A stretch of 64,000 bases of DNA from Bacteroidia bacterium (GCA_040880525.1 JBBDIG010000026.1:62001-126000); one strand, 5' to 3'. Numbered from the stretch's first letter, positions 34,001 to 42,919 are shown. Notes: a model not told the origin generated them from the sequence alone. Translations and numbers: made by a program.

Positions 34001-37000
34001 ATGAATCCTATCTACAAACTGTTCCTGTTATTCTTGTTTATAGCGGCCTCGATGCAAGCCAGTGCTGCAACGATACTAAGCTCAGAACTTAGATGGAAAT
34101 CGCTGGGGAATGATTCTTTTGAAATCACGGCCATCATTTTTACGGATTGTAATGGTACTGCGCTCGGTGATACCATAGAAGTGAAGCTGCAGGGTACGGA
34201 TGTCGCGCATGCTTTTACTGACACTGTTTCCCTTTACAAAATATTTTCAGCGGATGTAACCGGGCAATGTACCAGCGTTCAAAACCGCTGTCAATTAGAT
34301 ACTTCAACTTTTGCTTATGGCATTGAAAAGCATATTTATAAAGATACCATTGATCTTTCTTCCCGGAGCGGTTGCAGCTTCAGGGTAAGTTTTAGTGAAT
34401 GTTGCAGAAGTGGTGACTCGTATACTAGCGGTCCTCTTTATACTTTTTGTGATATAAATTCCTGCGATACATTTATTAATAGTTCCCCGGTATTAGAAAA
34501 TGATCCGGAGTTTTTAATAGTATCCGGCCAATGTTATATTTATAATTTCCAGGGTACTGATGCCGATGGTGATTCACTGGTATATTCTCTTGTGCCGTCC
34601 TTACAGGATTCTGTTTCCCCCCTTGTCTATAACAGTCTCTACAGTTATGATTGGCCCTTAAATACAGGGATACCGTTTCCTGGCCCGCCCTCTCTACAAC
34701 TTTGCCGGGGCTTATATCTATGGCCCGAATCAGGAGATCTCATGTTCAGACCTATGCAACAGCAATCCACCTGGTTTGCCACGGAAGTAACTGAATACCG
34801 GAATGGGATAAAAATTGGGAGTACCAGGCGCGAGTGGCAACAAATTGTAATAAATTCTCCTGGTGGTAACGAGACTCCGAGATTTTCCGGAACATCATCT
34901 GCCCGAGTATGCGAAGGAGATACACTGAACTTTGATTTTCTTATAACCGACAGAGATTCAGCCGATACCGTACGCGTGTTGCATTCGGGTCTGATGCCGG
35001 GAGCATCTATCACCTACACCGGTTCAGGCGATTCTGTCTATGGACATTTGGAGTGGATTCCCAAAAACACCGCACCCGGAAGATACAATATCAGAATCAT
35101 TGCAAAAGATAATGCATGCCCCGTCAATAATTTGTTCTTTGGCGACTTGCATATTAATCTGGATTCCATGCCGGCCGTAACCTATTCGGCCCGGGCACTC
35201 GGATGTGGCCAGGTAGAGCTCGATGCCCCCGTTTTGCCCAATATGGATTACACTTGGGGAGTTGATACCTTTACTTTAGAGGGGGAAAATCATACACATA
35301 AATTTGATTCGGGAGGATGGGAGCCATTTTATCTGGAAGCGGAGCATCATTCATGTTCCGCCATTTTCTCCGATAGCGTATTTATTCCTCACTATCAGAA
35401 AGTTACGGTCTCAGTGGGGCCTGATACGGCTGTATGCTGGAATGGCTGGGCATTCCTCGTGCCTACTGTACTCACAGGAAATGGGGGGTATGAGTATCTG
35501 TGGCTGCCCGATTCTCTGACTTCGGAAATATATCAGGGAAAAATAACAACCTTAAAAAGCATTACTCTGGAAGTAACCGATTCGGTGGGTTGCAAAGGCA
35601 GTGATCAACTTATGGTTTATACGCTGGCACCTCCTGCACTAACGCTCAGCCCGCTGGAGACTTGCAGTGTCTCCGATACAATTGATCTTGCGCCTTTTGC
35701 CTCACCCGCAGGGGGCAATTGGGTCGGCCCCGGAGTTAGCAACAACATGCTTGAACTTGCTCATGCCACTTTCGGAGACTGGTTTTATTATTCCTACTCA
35801 GACACGAATGGTTGTAGCAGTACAGATTCCGTTCGGCTGGCCAAAGCCCCTGACCCTGTGGTTTCGGCAGGCCAGGATTTTTATGTTTGCGAAAATTCGG
35901 GAATGGTGATGCTTGGCGGAAGCCCGGTCCAGGGCGTCTGGTCGGGTCCGGGTGTGATCCGTTCAGGAGTACAATGGAATTTCAGCCCGGCTCAGGCCGG
36001 AGTGGGCATTTCCGAATTGGTCTACACAGTAACCGATTCTCTCTCCTGTATGGCTTCTGATACAATCCGGGTTACCGTGCATCAGCCAACATCCATTACT
36101 GTGCAAGCTGATTTTTCACGATGCTTAAATGAAGATACGGTGAAGCTGACAGGACAACCATCCGGTGGGGCCTGGACCGGAAAGGCTGTTAATTCAGGTA
36201 TATTTTATCCGCAATTTGCAGGGGCTGGTATACATCCACTCCGGTATGTTTTTTCAGATTCCAATGGTTGCGTAAGCCGCGACACGCTTTGGGCAACAGT
36301 ACACGCAGTACCGCAGGTAAATGCAGGCAATGGTTTATCCGCCTGCAAAGACGGCTGGCCTGTGCCGTTAAGCCCTCAACCTGCGGGCGGAACGTGGTCG
36401 GGCTCCTCTGTAGTGTCAGGAAATTTTTATCCTTCACTTTCAGGTCTGGGAAGCTTTTACCTTACCTATAGCTTCACAAATGCAGCGGGCTGTTCAAGCT
36501 CAGATAGCCTGCTGGCTACCGTCCATGACCTGCCGGAGGTGAATGCTTTGGCCGATACCGCTATATGCATTAACGAACCACCCCTTGCTCTTGCTGGTCA
36601 GCCGGCAGGTGGCACATGGACTGGGCCGGGCATCGTGGGCAATTGGTTTATGCCCTCAAATGCAGGTACCGGAAAACATCAGATTATCTATTCCTATACA
36701 GGTTTATGCGCAAACAGCGATACTTCGGAAATTGAGGTTTTGCCCCGTCCGCAAATTATGGCGACTGTTACTCCGGTTTCAACTTATAGCATGCAATTCA
36801 ATCTCACTTCATCGGATTCGCTTGCTGGCATTCACTGGGATTTTGGCGATGGCCATGATACTGTCCAGCGAAACCCGCTGCACACCTATCCTACGGGTCA
36901 AGGCAATTATCTTGTAGTTGCGCGAGGCACCGGAGCCAATGGCTGCTGGAATACGGATACTTTACAAGTGATCATTGATCCGCTTTCCACCAATGAAATG

Positions 37001-37246
37001 CCGTGGATGCGCAATGTGCAAGTATTCCCGAATCCAGTAAGCGGTACCTTGACCGCTATACCCCAAAACGGAACATTGTTGCACACTGTCGAACTTCAAA
37101 ATGCAATTGGAAAAAAAGTCCTGCAACTTGAATTAATTAATGATCACTTTACAGGCAATGTATCAGAATTGGCACCCGGAATTTATTTTTTGGAAATATT
37201 CAATTCAAATAAAGAAAGAGCTGTGGTGAAGGTTGTGGTGCAGTAA
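34001..37246 (+). CDS. Giant T9SS cargo with five GTWSGPGV-type repeats and a PKD domain
   Basis: 1081 residues with a signal peptide (cleaved near QASAA). The N-terminal ~370 residues have many cysteines and a GTDADGDSLVYSL motif as in gliding-motility-associated or cadherin-like proteins. About five ~75-residue modules follow (bases ~35660-36740), each with a core such as PAGGNWVGPGV, PVQGVWSGPGV, PSGGAWTGKAV, PAGGTWSGSSV, PAGGTWTGPGI. Then comes a PKD domain (IHWDFGDGHDTVQRNPLHTY) and a type A sorting domain (VQVFPNPVSGTLTAIP to the end). It is likely a surface adhesin or matrix protein. Monocistronic. Confidence 0.88.
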   Translation: MNPIYKLFLLFLFIAASMQASAATILSSELRWKSLGNDSFEITAIIFTDCNGTALGDTIEVKLQGTDVAHAFTDTVSLYKIFSADVTGQCTSVQNRCQLDTSTFAYGIEKHIYKDTIDLSSRSGCSFRVSFSECCRSGDSYTSGPLYTFCDINSCDTFINSSPVLENDPEFLIVSGQCYIYNFQGTDADGDSLVYSLVPSLQDSVSPLVYNSLYSYDWPLNTGIPFPGPPSLQLCRGLYLWPESGDLMFRPMQQQSTWFATEVTEYRNGIKIGSTRREWQQIVINSPGGNETPRFSGTSSARVCEGDTLNFDFLITDRDSADTVRVLHSGLMPGASITYTGSGDSVYGHLEWIPKNTAPGRYNIRIIAKDNACPVNNLFFGDLHINLDSMPAVTYSARALGCGQVELDAPVLPNMDYTWGVDTFTLEGENHTHKFDSGGWEPFYLEAEHHSCSAIFSDSVFIPHYQKVTVSVGPDTAVCWNGWAFLVPTVLTGNGGYEYLWLPDSLTSEIYQGKITTLKSITLEVTDSVGCKGSDQLMVYTLAPPALTLSPLETCSVSDTIDLAPFASPAGGNWVGPGVSNNMLELAHATFGDWFYYSYSDTNGCSSTDSVRLAKAPDPVVSAGQDFYVCENSGMVMLGGSPVQGVWSGPGVIRSGVQWNFSPAQAGVGISELVYTVTDSLSCMASDTIRVTVHQPTSITVQADFSRCLNEDTVKLTGQPSGGAWTGKAVNSGIFYPQFAGAGIHPLRYVFSDSNGCVSRDTLWATVHAVPQVNAGNGLSACKDGWPVPLSPQPAGGTWSGSSVVSGNFYPSLSGLGSFYLTYSFTNAAGCSSSDSLLATVHDLPEVNALADTAICINEPPLALAGQPAGGTWTGPGIVGNWFMPSNAGTGKHQIIYSYTGLCANSDTSEIEVLPRPQIMATVTPVSTYSMQFNLTSSDSLAGIHWDFGDGHDTVQRNPLHTYPTGQGNYLVVARGTGANGCWNTDTLQVIIDPLSTNEMPWMRNVQVFPNPVSGTLTAIPQNGTLLHTVELQNAIGKKVLQLELINDHFTGNVSELAPGIYFLEIFNSNKERAVVKVVVQ

Positions 37247-37368
37247 CAAAGCGGTTAACTGAATTATTTCAGGAGGCGCGCATTACAAAAGTCAGCTCAC
37301 CGGAGTTAAAAAAGTTGAGATATAGTCACGATCAAATATTTTATATTATTTCACTATGTCTTTACCCG

Positions 37369-38688
37369 TTACTCCACCCCCATCACGACCCGAAACCCGA
37401 TCCTGCTGCTGGGGCGATCTTCCGAAAAAGCTTCGCGACTGGCGCAGAGCATGTAGGCCGGACCATCTGCCCAGGAGCCGCCCTTGACGATGCGGGGCTG
37501 TGGGTTCTTATATAGAACGTGTGAATTATGCTGCACGACTTCAGGTAGTTGGGTCTCGGTGGAAGGAATATCGGAAGTCCATTCGGCTACGTTGCCGGCC
37601 ATATTATAGAGCCCATAATCATTGGGCCGGTAAGTTTTAAAGGTGCTGCGCTGTGGCTTAGCAGCAACGGGATAAAGGCCCCCATCCTCGATGTACCACT
37701 TCAGCGTGAGGCCATTCTGTGCCACGATGTTACCGAAATTTGCCCTGTACCTGCCACTATTGTCGCGGGTGTCAACACCATCCCAGGGAAAAATGCGTTT
37801 GAAGGACTTCTGTTCCGGGACTTGACCTATTTGTGCCAAAGCTGCATATTCCCACTCTGCCTCAGTGGGCAACCTGAATTCTCTGAGTGCTCCGGCATCC
37901 CGTCCTTTAGCCGCGGCATGCCGGAATTGAACACTTCTCCAGCGGCAATAGGCGTTTGCCTGCTGCCATGTCACTCCAATCACAGGATAATCATTATACG
38001 CTTCATGCCCGAAGTAGCTGTGCGCCATTGGTTCATTGACGGCCTTTTTCCAATCCTTGATCCACACCAGGGTATCAGGATAAGCTACGATGCTCACGGC
38101 TTCTCCGCTCTCGGTATAACTGTAGCGCATTTCGCTATAGCTCAGCATTCTGCCTTTGGACTCCGGAACGTCATCCCTCAACATAGAAGCAAGTACTTCA
38201 TCATGTACGGGATTTCCCTTCCACAGTTCTTTTCTGCGCTGCCAGTCCAGAGTCTTTTTATCCGCATCGGCATAATAGGAAGGATCCTTTTGTGCCAGCA
38301 GCGTAAGGGCAATTGAGTCACGAACCCAATGCACGAACTGCCGATATTCTCCATTTGTCACTTCATGCTGGCTCATGTAAAAGGCGGCAACGCTTTGCTC
38401 TGCAGGCGTGATTCCTAAAATCAGGGTCGTATCATTCTTATCTGCTGTTAGCTCTCCTTTTTGATAACCCTTTACAAAGCTGCCGGCCGGGATATATCGC
38501 ATACCCTCAAAATAGGCACGGGCTTCTTTGGTTAAAGACCTGTTCTGCTTCTTCATGGTGGAAGCAATTTCCCGCAGTTCCTTCTTTTCCTCCTTTGTGG
38601 GTTTATTGACCTGGTATGCCTGCGTGCAGCTCATCATCAAAAGGGGCAATGAGACAAGGGTTGACAGAATTCTAACGGACAATTTCAT
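37369..38688 (-). CDS. GldK/GldJ-like lipoprotein with formylglycine-generating-enzyme (SUMF1) fold
   Basis: 439 residues. The lipoprotein signal ends LLMMSC (cysteine ~21). A charged helical linker leads into the FGE-sulfatase domain: YIPAGSFVKGYQKGE, FYMSQHEVTNGEYRQFV, AYNDYPVIGVTWQQANAYCRW, FRLPTEAEWEYAAL, YGLYNMAGNVAEWTSD, IVKGGSWADG and a final RIGFRVVM. The phrases about YPVIGVTW and VWIKDW...NEPMAHSYFGH match GldK/GldJ, outer-membrane lipoproteins of the T9SS/gliding machinery, rather than catalytic FGE. Canonical gldK precedes gldL-gldM-gldN; here none is adjacent, so it is probably a paralogue that serves secretion or surface organisation. Confidence 0.8.
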   Translation of the reverse strand: MKLSVRILSTLVSLPLLMMSCTQAYQVNKPTKEEKKELREIASTMKKQNRSLTKEARAYFEGMRYIPAGSFVKGYQKGELTADKNDTTLILGITPAEQSVAAFYMSQHEVTNGEYRQFVHWVRDSIALTLLAQKDPSYYADADKKTLDWQRRKELWKGNPVHDEVLASMLRDDVPESKGRMLSYSEMRYSYTESGEAVSIVAYPDTLVWIKDWKKAVNEPMAHSYFGHEAYNDYPVIGVTWQQANAYCRWRSVQFRHAAAKGRDAGALREFRLPTEAEWEYAALAQIGQVPEQKSFKRIFPWDGVDTRDNSGRYRANFGNIVAQNGLTLKWYIEDGGLYPVAAKPQRSTFKTYRPNDYGLYNMAGNVAEWTSDIPSTETQLPEVVQHNSHVLYKNPQPRIVKGGSWADGPAYMLCASREAFSEDRPSSRIGFRVVMGVE

Positions 38689-38723
38689 AGCATTGGAATT
38701 TTGAATTAAGCGGGAAAGTTAAG

Positions 38724-38775
38724 GATTTCAATGACGCAGAGACGAAGAATTCTGCGTCTCTACGTCATTGAAATC
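38724..38775. repeat. Long hairpin repeat (GTAGAGACGC/GCGTCTCTAC type) overlapping the fmt stop
   Basis: 21-bp arms with one mismatch (38724-38744 and 38755-38775; start GATTTCAATGACG) around a 10-base loop that is itself partly palindromic (AGAATTCT). The right arm includes the fmt stop codon (38765-38767). The central AGAGACG/CGTCTCT belongs to a palindromic repeat family common in Bacteroidota and cyanobacteria. No T run follows, so termination is uncertain. Confidence 0.75.
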
Positions 38776-39691
38776 TCGTGAACCGGTCAGTATATCCTCT
38801 TAAAAAACCTCCAATGTCCATTCTTTTCTTTCCCGCTAACTGCACTTCAATTATATTAATAAAACCACCTTTTACTGCCGCTTTTAAATATTGCTTGTCA
38901 TCCGTAGCGATTGTCCCAGGTTTAAGATCATGGTCTGCCAATTCCTTTCTGGCAATAAAAATCTTAAACATCTTACCTTCCAGATGCGTCCAGGCGGTGG
39001 GGTACGGGCTAAGCCCACGGATAAAATTATGGACCTCCTCCAGCGGCCTGCCCCAATCTATACGGCAATCTTCTTTGAAAATTTTGGGTGCTTTCTTCTC
39101 ATTTCCCGTGTAATGCTGGGGCGTGGGTTTCAATGTATCACCTTCAATTGCCTGCACCGTTTTCAGCACCAGGTCAGCGCCTTTCGTCATGAGGCGGTCG
39201 TGAAGTTCGCCAGCCGTTTCTTCGGGGCCTATTTCCAGTCGCTCGCGGAAGAGGATATCGCCCGTGTCAATTTCATGTTTCAGAAAAAAGGTGGTAAGGC
39301 CGGTTTCTTTTTCCCCGTTAATAATTGCCCAATTAATTGGCGCTGCCCCACGATAATCGGGCAGCAGGGAAGCGTGCAGGTTAAACGTTCCCAGCCGGGG
39401 CATGGCCCACATGGCTTCCGGCATCATCCTAAATGCGATCACAATTTGAAGGTCGGCATTTAAAGCGCGCAGTTCTTTCAGAAATTCCGGGCTTTTGAGG
39501 TTGGTGGGCTGTAGGATATTCAACTCGTGGGCGCTGGCAAATTTCTTTACCGCTGATTCCTGCAAAGCCAGGCCGCGACCAGCGGGGCGGTCGGGCGCAG
39601 TAACAACGCCCACAACCGGGTAGCGGTGCCGCAGCAACACTTCAAGGGCAGGAACGGCAAAATCAGGAGTACCAACGAATACAATGCGCAT
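38765..39691 (-). CDS. fmt: Methionyl-tRNA formyltransferase
   Basis: 308 residues, full length. The N-terminal formyltransferase domain begins MRIVFVGTPDFAVPALEVLL; the active-site region HASLLPDYRGAAPINWAIIN and the conserved aspartate in FFLKHEIDTGDI are present. The C-terminal domain has NFIRGLSPYPTAWTHL. It formylates initiator Met-tRNA using 10-formyl-tetrahydrofolate. The 5' end and promoter lie in a 62-bp segment that is duplicated before recJ (43412-43472). The last codons lie in a hairpin repeat. Confidence 0.97.
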   Translation of the reverse strand: MRIVFVGTPDFAVPALEVLLRHRYPVVGVVTAPDRPAGRGLALQESAVKKFASAHELNILQPTNLKSPEFLKELRALNADLQIVIAFRMMPEAMWAMPRLGTFNLHASLLPDYRGAAPINWAIINGEKETGLTTFFLKHEIDTGDILFRERLEIGPEETAGELHDRLMTKGADLVLKTVQAIEGDTLKPTPQHYTGNEKKAPKIFKEDCRIDWGRPLEEVHNFIRGLSPYPTAWTHLEGKMFKIFIARKELADHDLKPGTIATDDKQYLKAAVKGGFINIIEVQLAGKKRMDIGGFLRGYTDRFTRFQ

Positions 39692-39730
39692 GGGTTTCGG
39701 TTTGCGGCAAAACTATAACCTTTGTATCTT
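39669..39730. repeat. Direct repeat, left copy: fmt start plus divergent fmt/recJ-type promoters
   Basis: 62 bases, about 95% identical (one 1-base gap, three substitutions) to 43412-43472 in the same orientation. It covers fmt codons 1-7 and 39 bases upstream. Within it, CAAAACTA (39708-39715; TAGTTTTG on the minus strand) is a perfect -7 element for fmt, and AACCTTTG (39717-39724) is a plus-strand near-match. Confidence 0.9.
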
Positions 39731-39869
39731 CTTAGAAATTAAACATTTTCCCGTTTACGTTCCATCCATCCACCCCACCACCCGCTTTCTGTCATTTCGA
39801 GTATTTATTTTAAGGCATTAAAAATGAAAGATTTAATGACAGGTCTGGCAGGATGCATGTGCCTACACA

Positions 39870-39905
39870 CTCAGTAGCGTAGGGTTTAAACCCTACGCTA
39901 CTGAG
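39870..39905. repeat. 36-base perfect palindrome without a loop
   Basis: Two 18-base arms, CTCAGTAGCGTAGGGTTT and its exact complement, meet without spacer at TTTAAA (39885-39890). No T run on either side. Perfect conservation of both arms suggests a recent origin or selection as a mobile palindromic element. Confidence 0.95.
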
Positions 39906-39944
39906 CCAAGAAAGAGCCTGATTCTGAGTGCCTTTACAACATCC

Positions 39945-39976
39945 GTCATGGGTACCAGCGGGAGAAATCCTGGCGT
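39945..39976. repeat. 32-base dispersed repeat (GGGAGAAATCC type), left copy
   Basis: 28 of 32 bases match 43296-43327 in the same orientation; the core CGGGAGAAATCCTGGCGT is identical. The phrase resembles the GTCATTTCGAC...GGGAGAAATC repeats found between genes in many Bacteroidota. Confidence 0.8.
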
Positions 39977-40007
39977 GCGTGGACAGCCTCCGGTTAGACT
40001 ACTTCTA

Positions 40008-40991
40008 TTATTGTTTAATGAACCTGCCGAAATAATCAGTGCCGTCCCGTGTAATTTTTAACACAAATATTCCGGGCTTTAATTCCGCAACGTTAATCTC
40101 ATTTTCATAATTACCGGCCCTTACCCTTTTTCCTAAAACATTAAATATTTCGTACTGGGCTTGTGAAAGGTTTTTGACATGGATTTTTTCTGAAACAGGA
40201 TTGGGGAAAACAGTAATTTTTTTTACTACGGTTTCCTCAATATCGTCACGAACTATCCGCTCCGCCAGAGCCGCAACGGAATCTTCATCACAAAAAGCAG
40301 TAAAACCGTGGTAGAAATAAGTTACGGAATCACCATAGAGCAATTCACTTTTGTGACAGGCGGAAATAAGATTAAGCTCTTCAGCAGGACCTATACCACT
40401 AATACGGAATGGTAGCAGGCCGGTATCAAAGCCTATGCTGCTCATCGAAATTCTTTGATTGCTGAAAGACATGGAAGAATTACATGGCCCGGAATTAATC
40501 CTACCCTGGGGAAAAAAATATCTTTTAGACGATAGTGGCATTCCAGTGGGATCAAACGTAATGCTATCTATAAGATAATTGCACTTCCACCAACCGGGAA
40601 TGGCAATTTCTATTGTATCATCTTTCTCAAGCTTGAAATCGAATATTTTCAGGTTTTTAAAAGCTTGTATTGAATCAAAGTCTACGTATATATCCCCGTT
40701 AAAATATATTACCGAATCACTCACTCTTAATTGATAAGTAAGAGAATCTTCTATATGTGAGGTAGTTGTAAATGGCCTCCTGACAACGCTATAATATTCA
40801 TTTAGGGCCGAGATGGAATCGAGCTTGATTTCTTCTTTATAAAATGAAGGAAAATAGCTGCTACCCGGTGAAATACTTGGTTGATACCTGAATACATACC
40901 AAACGGTGCTATCCTTATAGAAGGTTTGAGCATTGGCAGAAAAAGAGAGCAGCAAAAAACTAATGGCTAATAATAATCTTATGCGTTTCAT
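40008..40991 (-). CDS. T9SS type A cargo, unknown function
   Basis: 327 residues from the ATG at 40991, which gives a clean signal peptide (LLLSFSANAQ); an upstream extension of 83 residues is unconvincing. The mature region begins TFYKDSTVWYVFRYQP and has no motif I recognise. Its start, 'STVWYVF', and the mention of units such as YHLxxDT are reminiscent of uncharacterised Bacteroidota cargo. The C-terminus is a sorting domain (ITVFPNPVSEKIHVKNL ... GIFVLKITRDG ... RFIKQ). The gene overlaps the 3' end of the upstream T9SS gene by 32 bases, so the two form an operon in the accessory segment between fmt and recJ. Confidence 0.8.
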   Translation of the reverse strand: MKRIRLLLAISFLLLSFSANAQTFYKDSTVWYVFRYQPSISPGSSYFPSFYKEEIKLDSISALNEYYSVVRRPFTTTSHIEDSLTYQLRVSDSVIYFNGDIYVDFDSIQAFKNLKIFDFKLEKDDTIEIAIPGWWKCNYLIDSITFDPTGMPLSSKRYFFPQGRINSGPCNSSMSFSNQRISMSSIGFDTGLLPFRISGIGPAEELNLISACHKSELLYGDSVTYFYHGFTAFCDEDSVAALAERIVRDDIEETVVKKITVFPNPVSEKIHVKNLSQAQYEIFNVLGKRVRAGNYENEINVAELKPGIFVLKITRDGTDYFGRFIKQ

Positions 40992-42606
40992 AATGATTGG
41001 ATTTTGAGTTTTTAAGGTGTATAAAATAAATTCCCGGGGGAAGATGGGCGGTAGGAATGGAATGGCGGAAGCTACCTGCTGGCGATGCTGCTGACGATCG
41101 GCCCATTGCATCCGTGAGCCGTATTTCCCAATTAAATGGCTGGTTTTCCGGGAAGACGATATTGATCTGCTGGCTGGCCGGATTGGGGAACACACGGCAA
41201 AGCTGCTGTGGTCGGGGTGTTTCAGAAATGCCGTCTGCAAGCTGGCAGCCGGGCTGCAGGCAGCCTAAGCTGTCCAGTTTCAGGATGGCCGCCTTTTGCC
41301 AGAACTCGCCATTGGTAAGCTGGCCTCCATAGTTCAGGTATTCACCTGTTAAAATAAAACCCTTGTCAGGTGTTTGGGTAAAACTGTAGACTTGCATGCC
41401 TTTGTCCCCGGTGTCTCCGGGATACATTTCATACTCACGATACCAGATAGGATTGCCGGAAAGGCCCGTTTTAAAGATAACCGGCAAATACTTCCAATAG
41501 ACAGGGGCAGGCCAATCCACCCTTAATCTCCGACCCACCCAAACAATACTATTATTAGAAACCAACTGGGCGTCATAAATGAAAACGCTTTGGTGCCTGT
41601 CGGGGGCCGTGTCGGGTTTACGTGAGGCTAAATATTTTCTGATATTTTTCCTCCAAAGCACCTTCCCTGTAATATAATCTATTTCTGCAAACCATACCGT
41701 TGCACTGTCATTAACATCCACATAAGGGTTATCTTTTGTGGGATGTTTATGGGGTGGGTGATAAAAATTATTCCAGGCACATATCAGGTTGCCATCCGAC
41801 TTTTGCACCATTTGGAAAAGGGTGGTATTCACACTGTCGTTGTTATTGGGCCGGCACTTCCAGATGGTATTGCCAGCAGTATCCATTTTGGTAACGTCCG
41901 CCTGCCAGGATTGGGGGCCTCCTGCAAAATCCCACTGATCGTATTCCAACAAAAAAATATTTTGTTTATCCTGATTGTCACTTTTCACCCGGTCAAACTC
42001 TACCTCATGGCATCCTGCACATATTTTATTGGTTATTTGTTGTTTTAATAGTATTGGATCTTCATTTTCCTCTAATCGTAATAATTTATAGCTATATGTA
42101 GAGCCTAAACTCCCAAATTTTTGCTCCCAATTTACGATTGCATAAAATTTATCATTAATTTTCGTATACTGCAATATCTTAGTGTCGAATGTATCATGGT
42201 TTAACATGTAAGGGAGCTTCCTGAATGGATTAGCCGCAAAGATTGAAGATTGCCACTTTAACCCGTTATTAATTGAATCCAGATAAGCGAAGCCTAAACT
42301 TAAAACATGGGTTTGGGAATCGTAATAACTTAACCAGGGTGTACGGTATTCATTACTAGTTAGTGTGTCTCCTGAAATTACGGCATAATCTAATGTGTCG
42401 GTATATAATAGTTCCCCACTATTTAAATCAGAGTAGTTTATATTTGTTATCAGCTTAAATCCAACATCTCCTGGACATAATGTAATTAATGTGTCTCCTG
42501 ATACTTCATTATTATTGGCTCGCCACCCAGGCAACAACTTAAACCAAGTGTTTTGAGCATTTGCATTGAGGCTAAAGAACAATAAGAAAACCCATATATA
42601 TTTCAC
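40960..42606 (-). CDS. T9SS type A cargo with a beta-propeller-like body
   Basis: 548 residues with a signal peptide (LFFSLNANAQ, ~18). The body has WxxxI/V-type sheets (TAGNTIWKCRP, YITGKVLWRKNIRKYL, SGNPIWYREYEMYPGD), as in propeller proteins that combine with Por-type sorting domains. A CAGCHEVEF segment (near residue 195) looks like a CxxCH heme-binding motif, but no other heme-protein feature supports it. C-terminal sorting domain from LCRVFPNPASQQINIVF. Overlaps the following T9SS gene by 32 bases. Substrate or partner unknown. Confidence 0.83.
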   Translation of the reverse strand: MKYIWVFLLFFSLNANAQNTWFKLLPGWRANNNEVSGDTLITLCPGDVGFKLITNINYSDLNSGELLYTDTLDYAVISGDTLTSNEYRTPWLSYYDSQTHVLSLGFAYLDSINNGLKWQSSIFAANPFRKLPYMLNHDTFDTKILQYTKINDKFYAIVNWEQKFGSLGSTYSYKLLRLEENEDPILLKQQITNKICAGCHEVEFDRVKSDNQDKQNIFLLEYDQWDFAGGPQSWQADVTKMDTAGNTIWKCRPNNNDSVNTTLFQMVQKSDGNLICAWNNFYHPPHKHPTKDNPYVDVNDSATVWFAEIDYITGKVLWRKNIRKYLASRKPDTAPDRHQSVFIYDAQLVSNNSIVWVGRRLRVDWPAPVYWKYLPVIFKTGLSGNPIWYREYEMYPGDTGDKGMQVYSFTQTPDKGFILTGEYLNYGGQLTNGEFWQKAAILKLDSLGCLQPGCQLADGISETPRPQQLCRVFPNPASQQINIVFPENQPFNWEIRLTDAMGRSSAASPAGSFRHSIPTAHLPPGIYFIHLKNSKSNHYETHKIIISH

Positions 42607-42673
42607 AGCCAGGTAATTTTATTAAAGAAGAAAAGACAAAAGATCAGAATATTCAGTCCCTCTGTGGCTTTAC

Positions 42674-42910
42674 CTACTCCAGTAGATTACCGACAGAGAT
42701 ATCGTCATCCAAGGCCTGCCAGTGAATTCCTTCCCCTCCTCCAATAAAACGCCAATTATTCAGCTCCTCGGCAGAAGCATTGCGAAGCTTTGGAAACCAT
42801 TCCAGCGGCACGGATAGTTCGCGCCCGTCCTCAAGCTCAATAATCATTTTATGCGCTGTGAAGCTAAGTCCTGCGTCATTGGCCGATTTCTTAATGATTA
42901 AAATATTCAT
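42674..42910 (-). CDS. DUF2442-domain protein
   Basis: 78 residues. The characteristic DUF2442 pattern is present: a short beta strand with an acidic turn (MIIELEDGRELSVPLEWFPKL) followed by RNASAEELNNWRFI and IHWQALDDDISVGNLL. It lies 9 bases after the stop of the DUF4160 gene, forming a two-gene unit. Such pairs are often described as putative toxin-antitoxin or phage-related modules, but a mechanism is not established. Part of the accessory segment between the two fmt-type direct repeats. Confidence 0.88.
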   Translation of the reverse strand: MNILIIKKSANDAGLSFTAHKMIIELEDGRELSVPLEWFPKLRNASAEELNNWRFIGGGEGIHWQALDDDISVGNLLE

Positions 42911-42919
42911 TCCATGGTT

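Larger units (their letters stand above)
39692..40007. other. 316-base intergenic region made of promoter and repeats
   Basis: Holds the upstream part of the left direct repeat, the 36-base palindrome (39870-39905) and the 32-base dispersed repeat (39945-39976). No coding sequence seen. Confidence 0.7.

Noticed and set aside
39870-39905. 36-base palindrome considered as a terminator for fmt or the T9SS genes
   Set aside because: Neither flank carries a T run, and it lies upstream of the starts of the neighbouring genes (fmt on one side and the 3' end of the T9SS pair at 40008 on the other, ~100 bases away).
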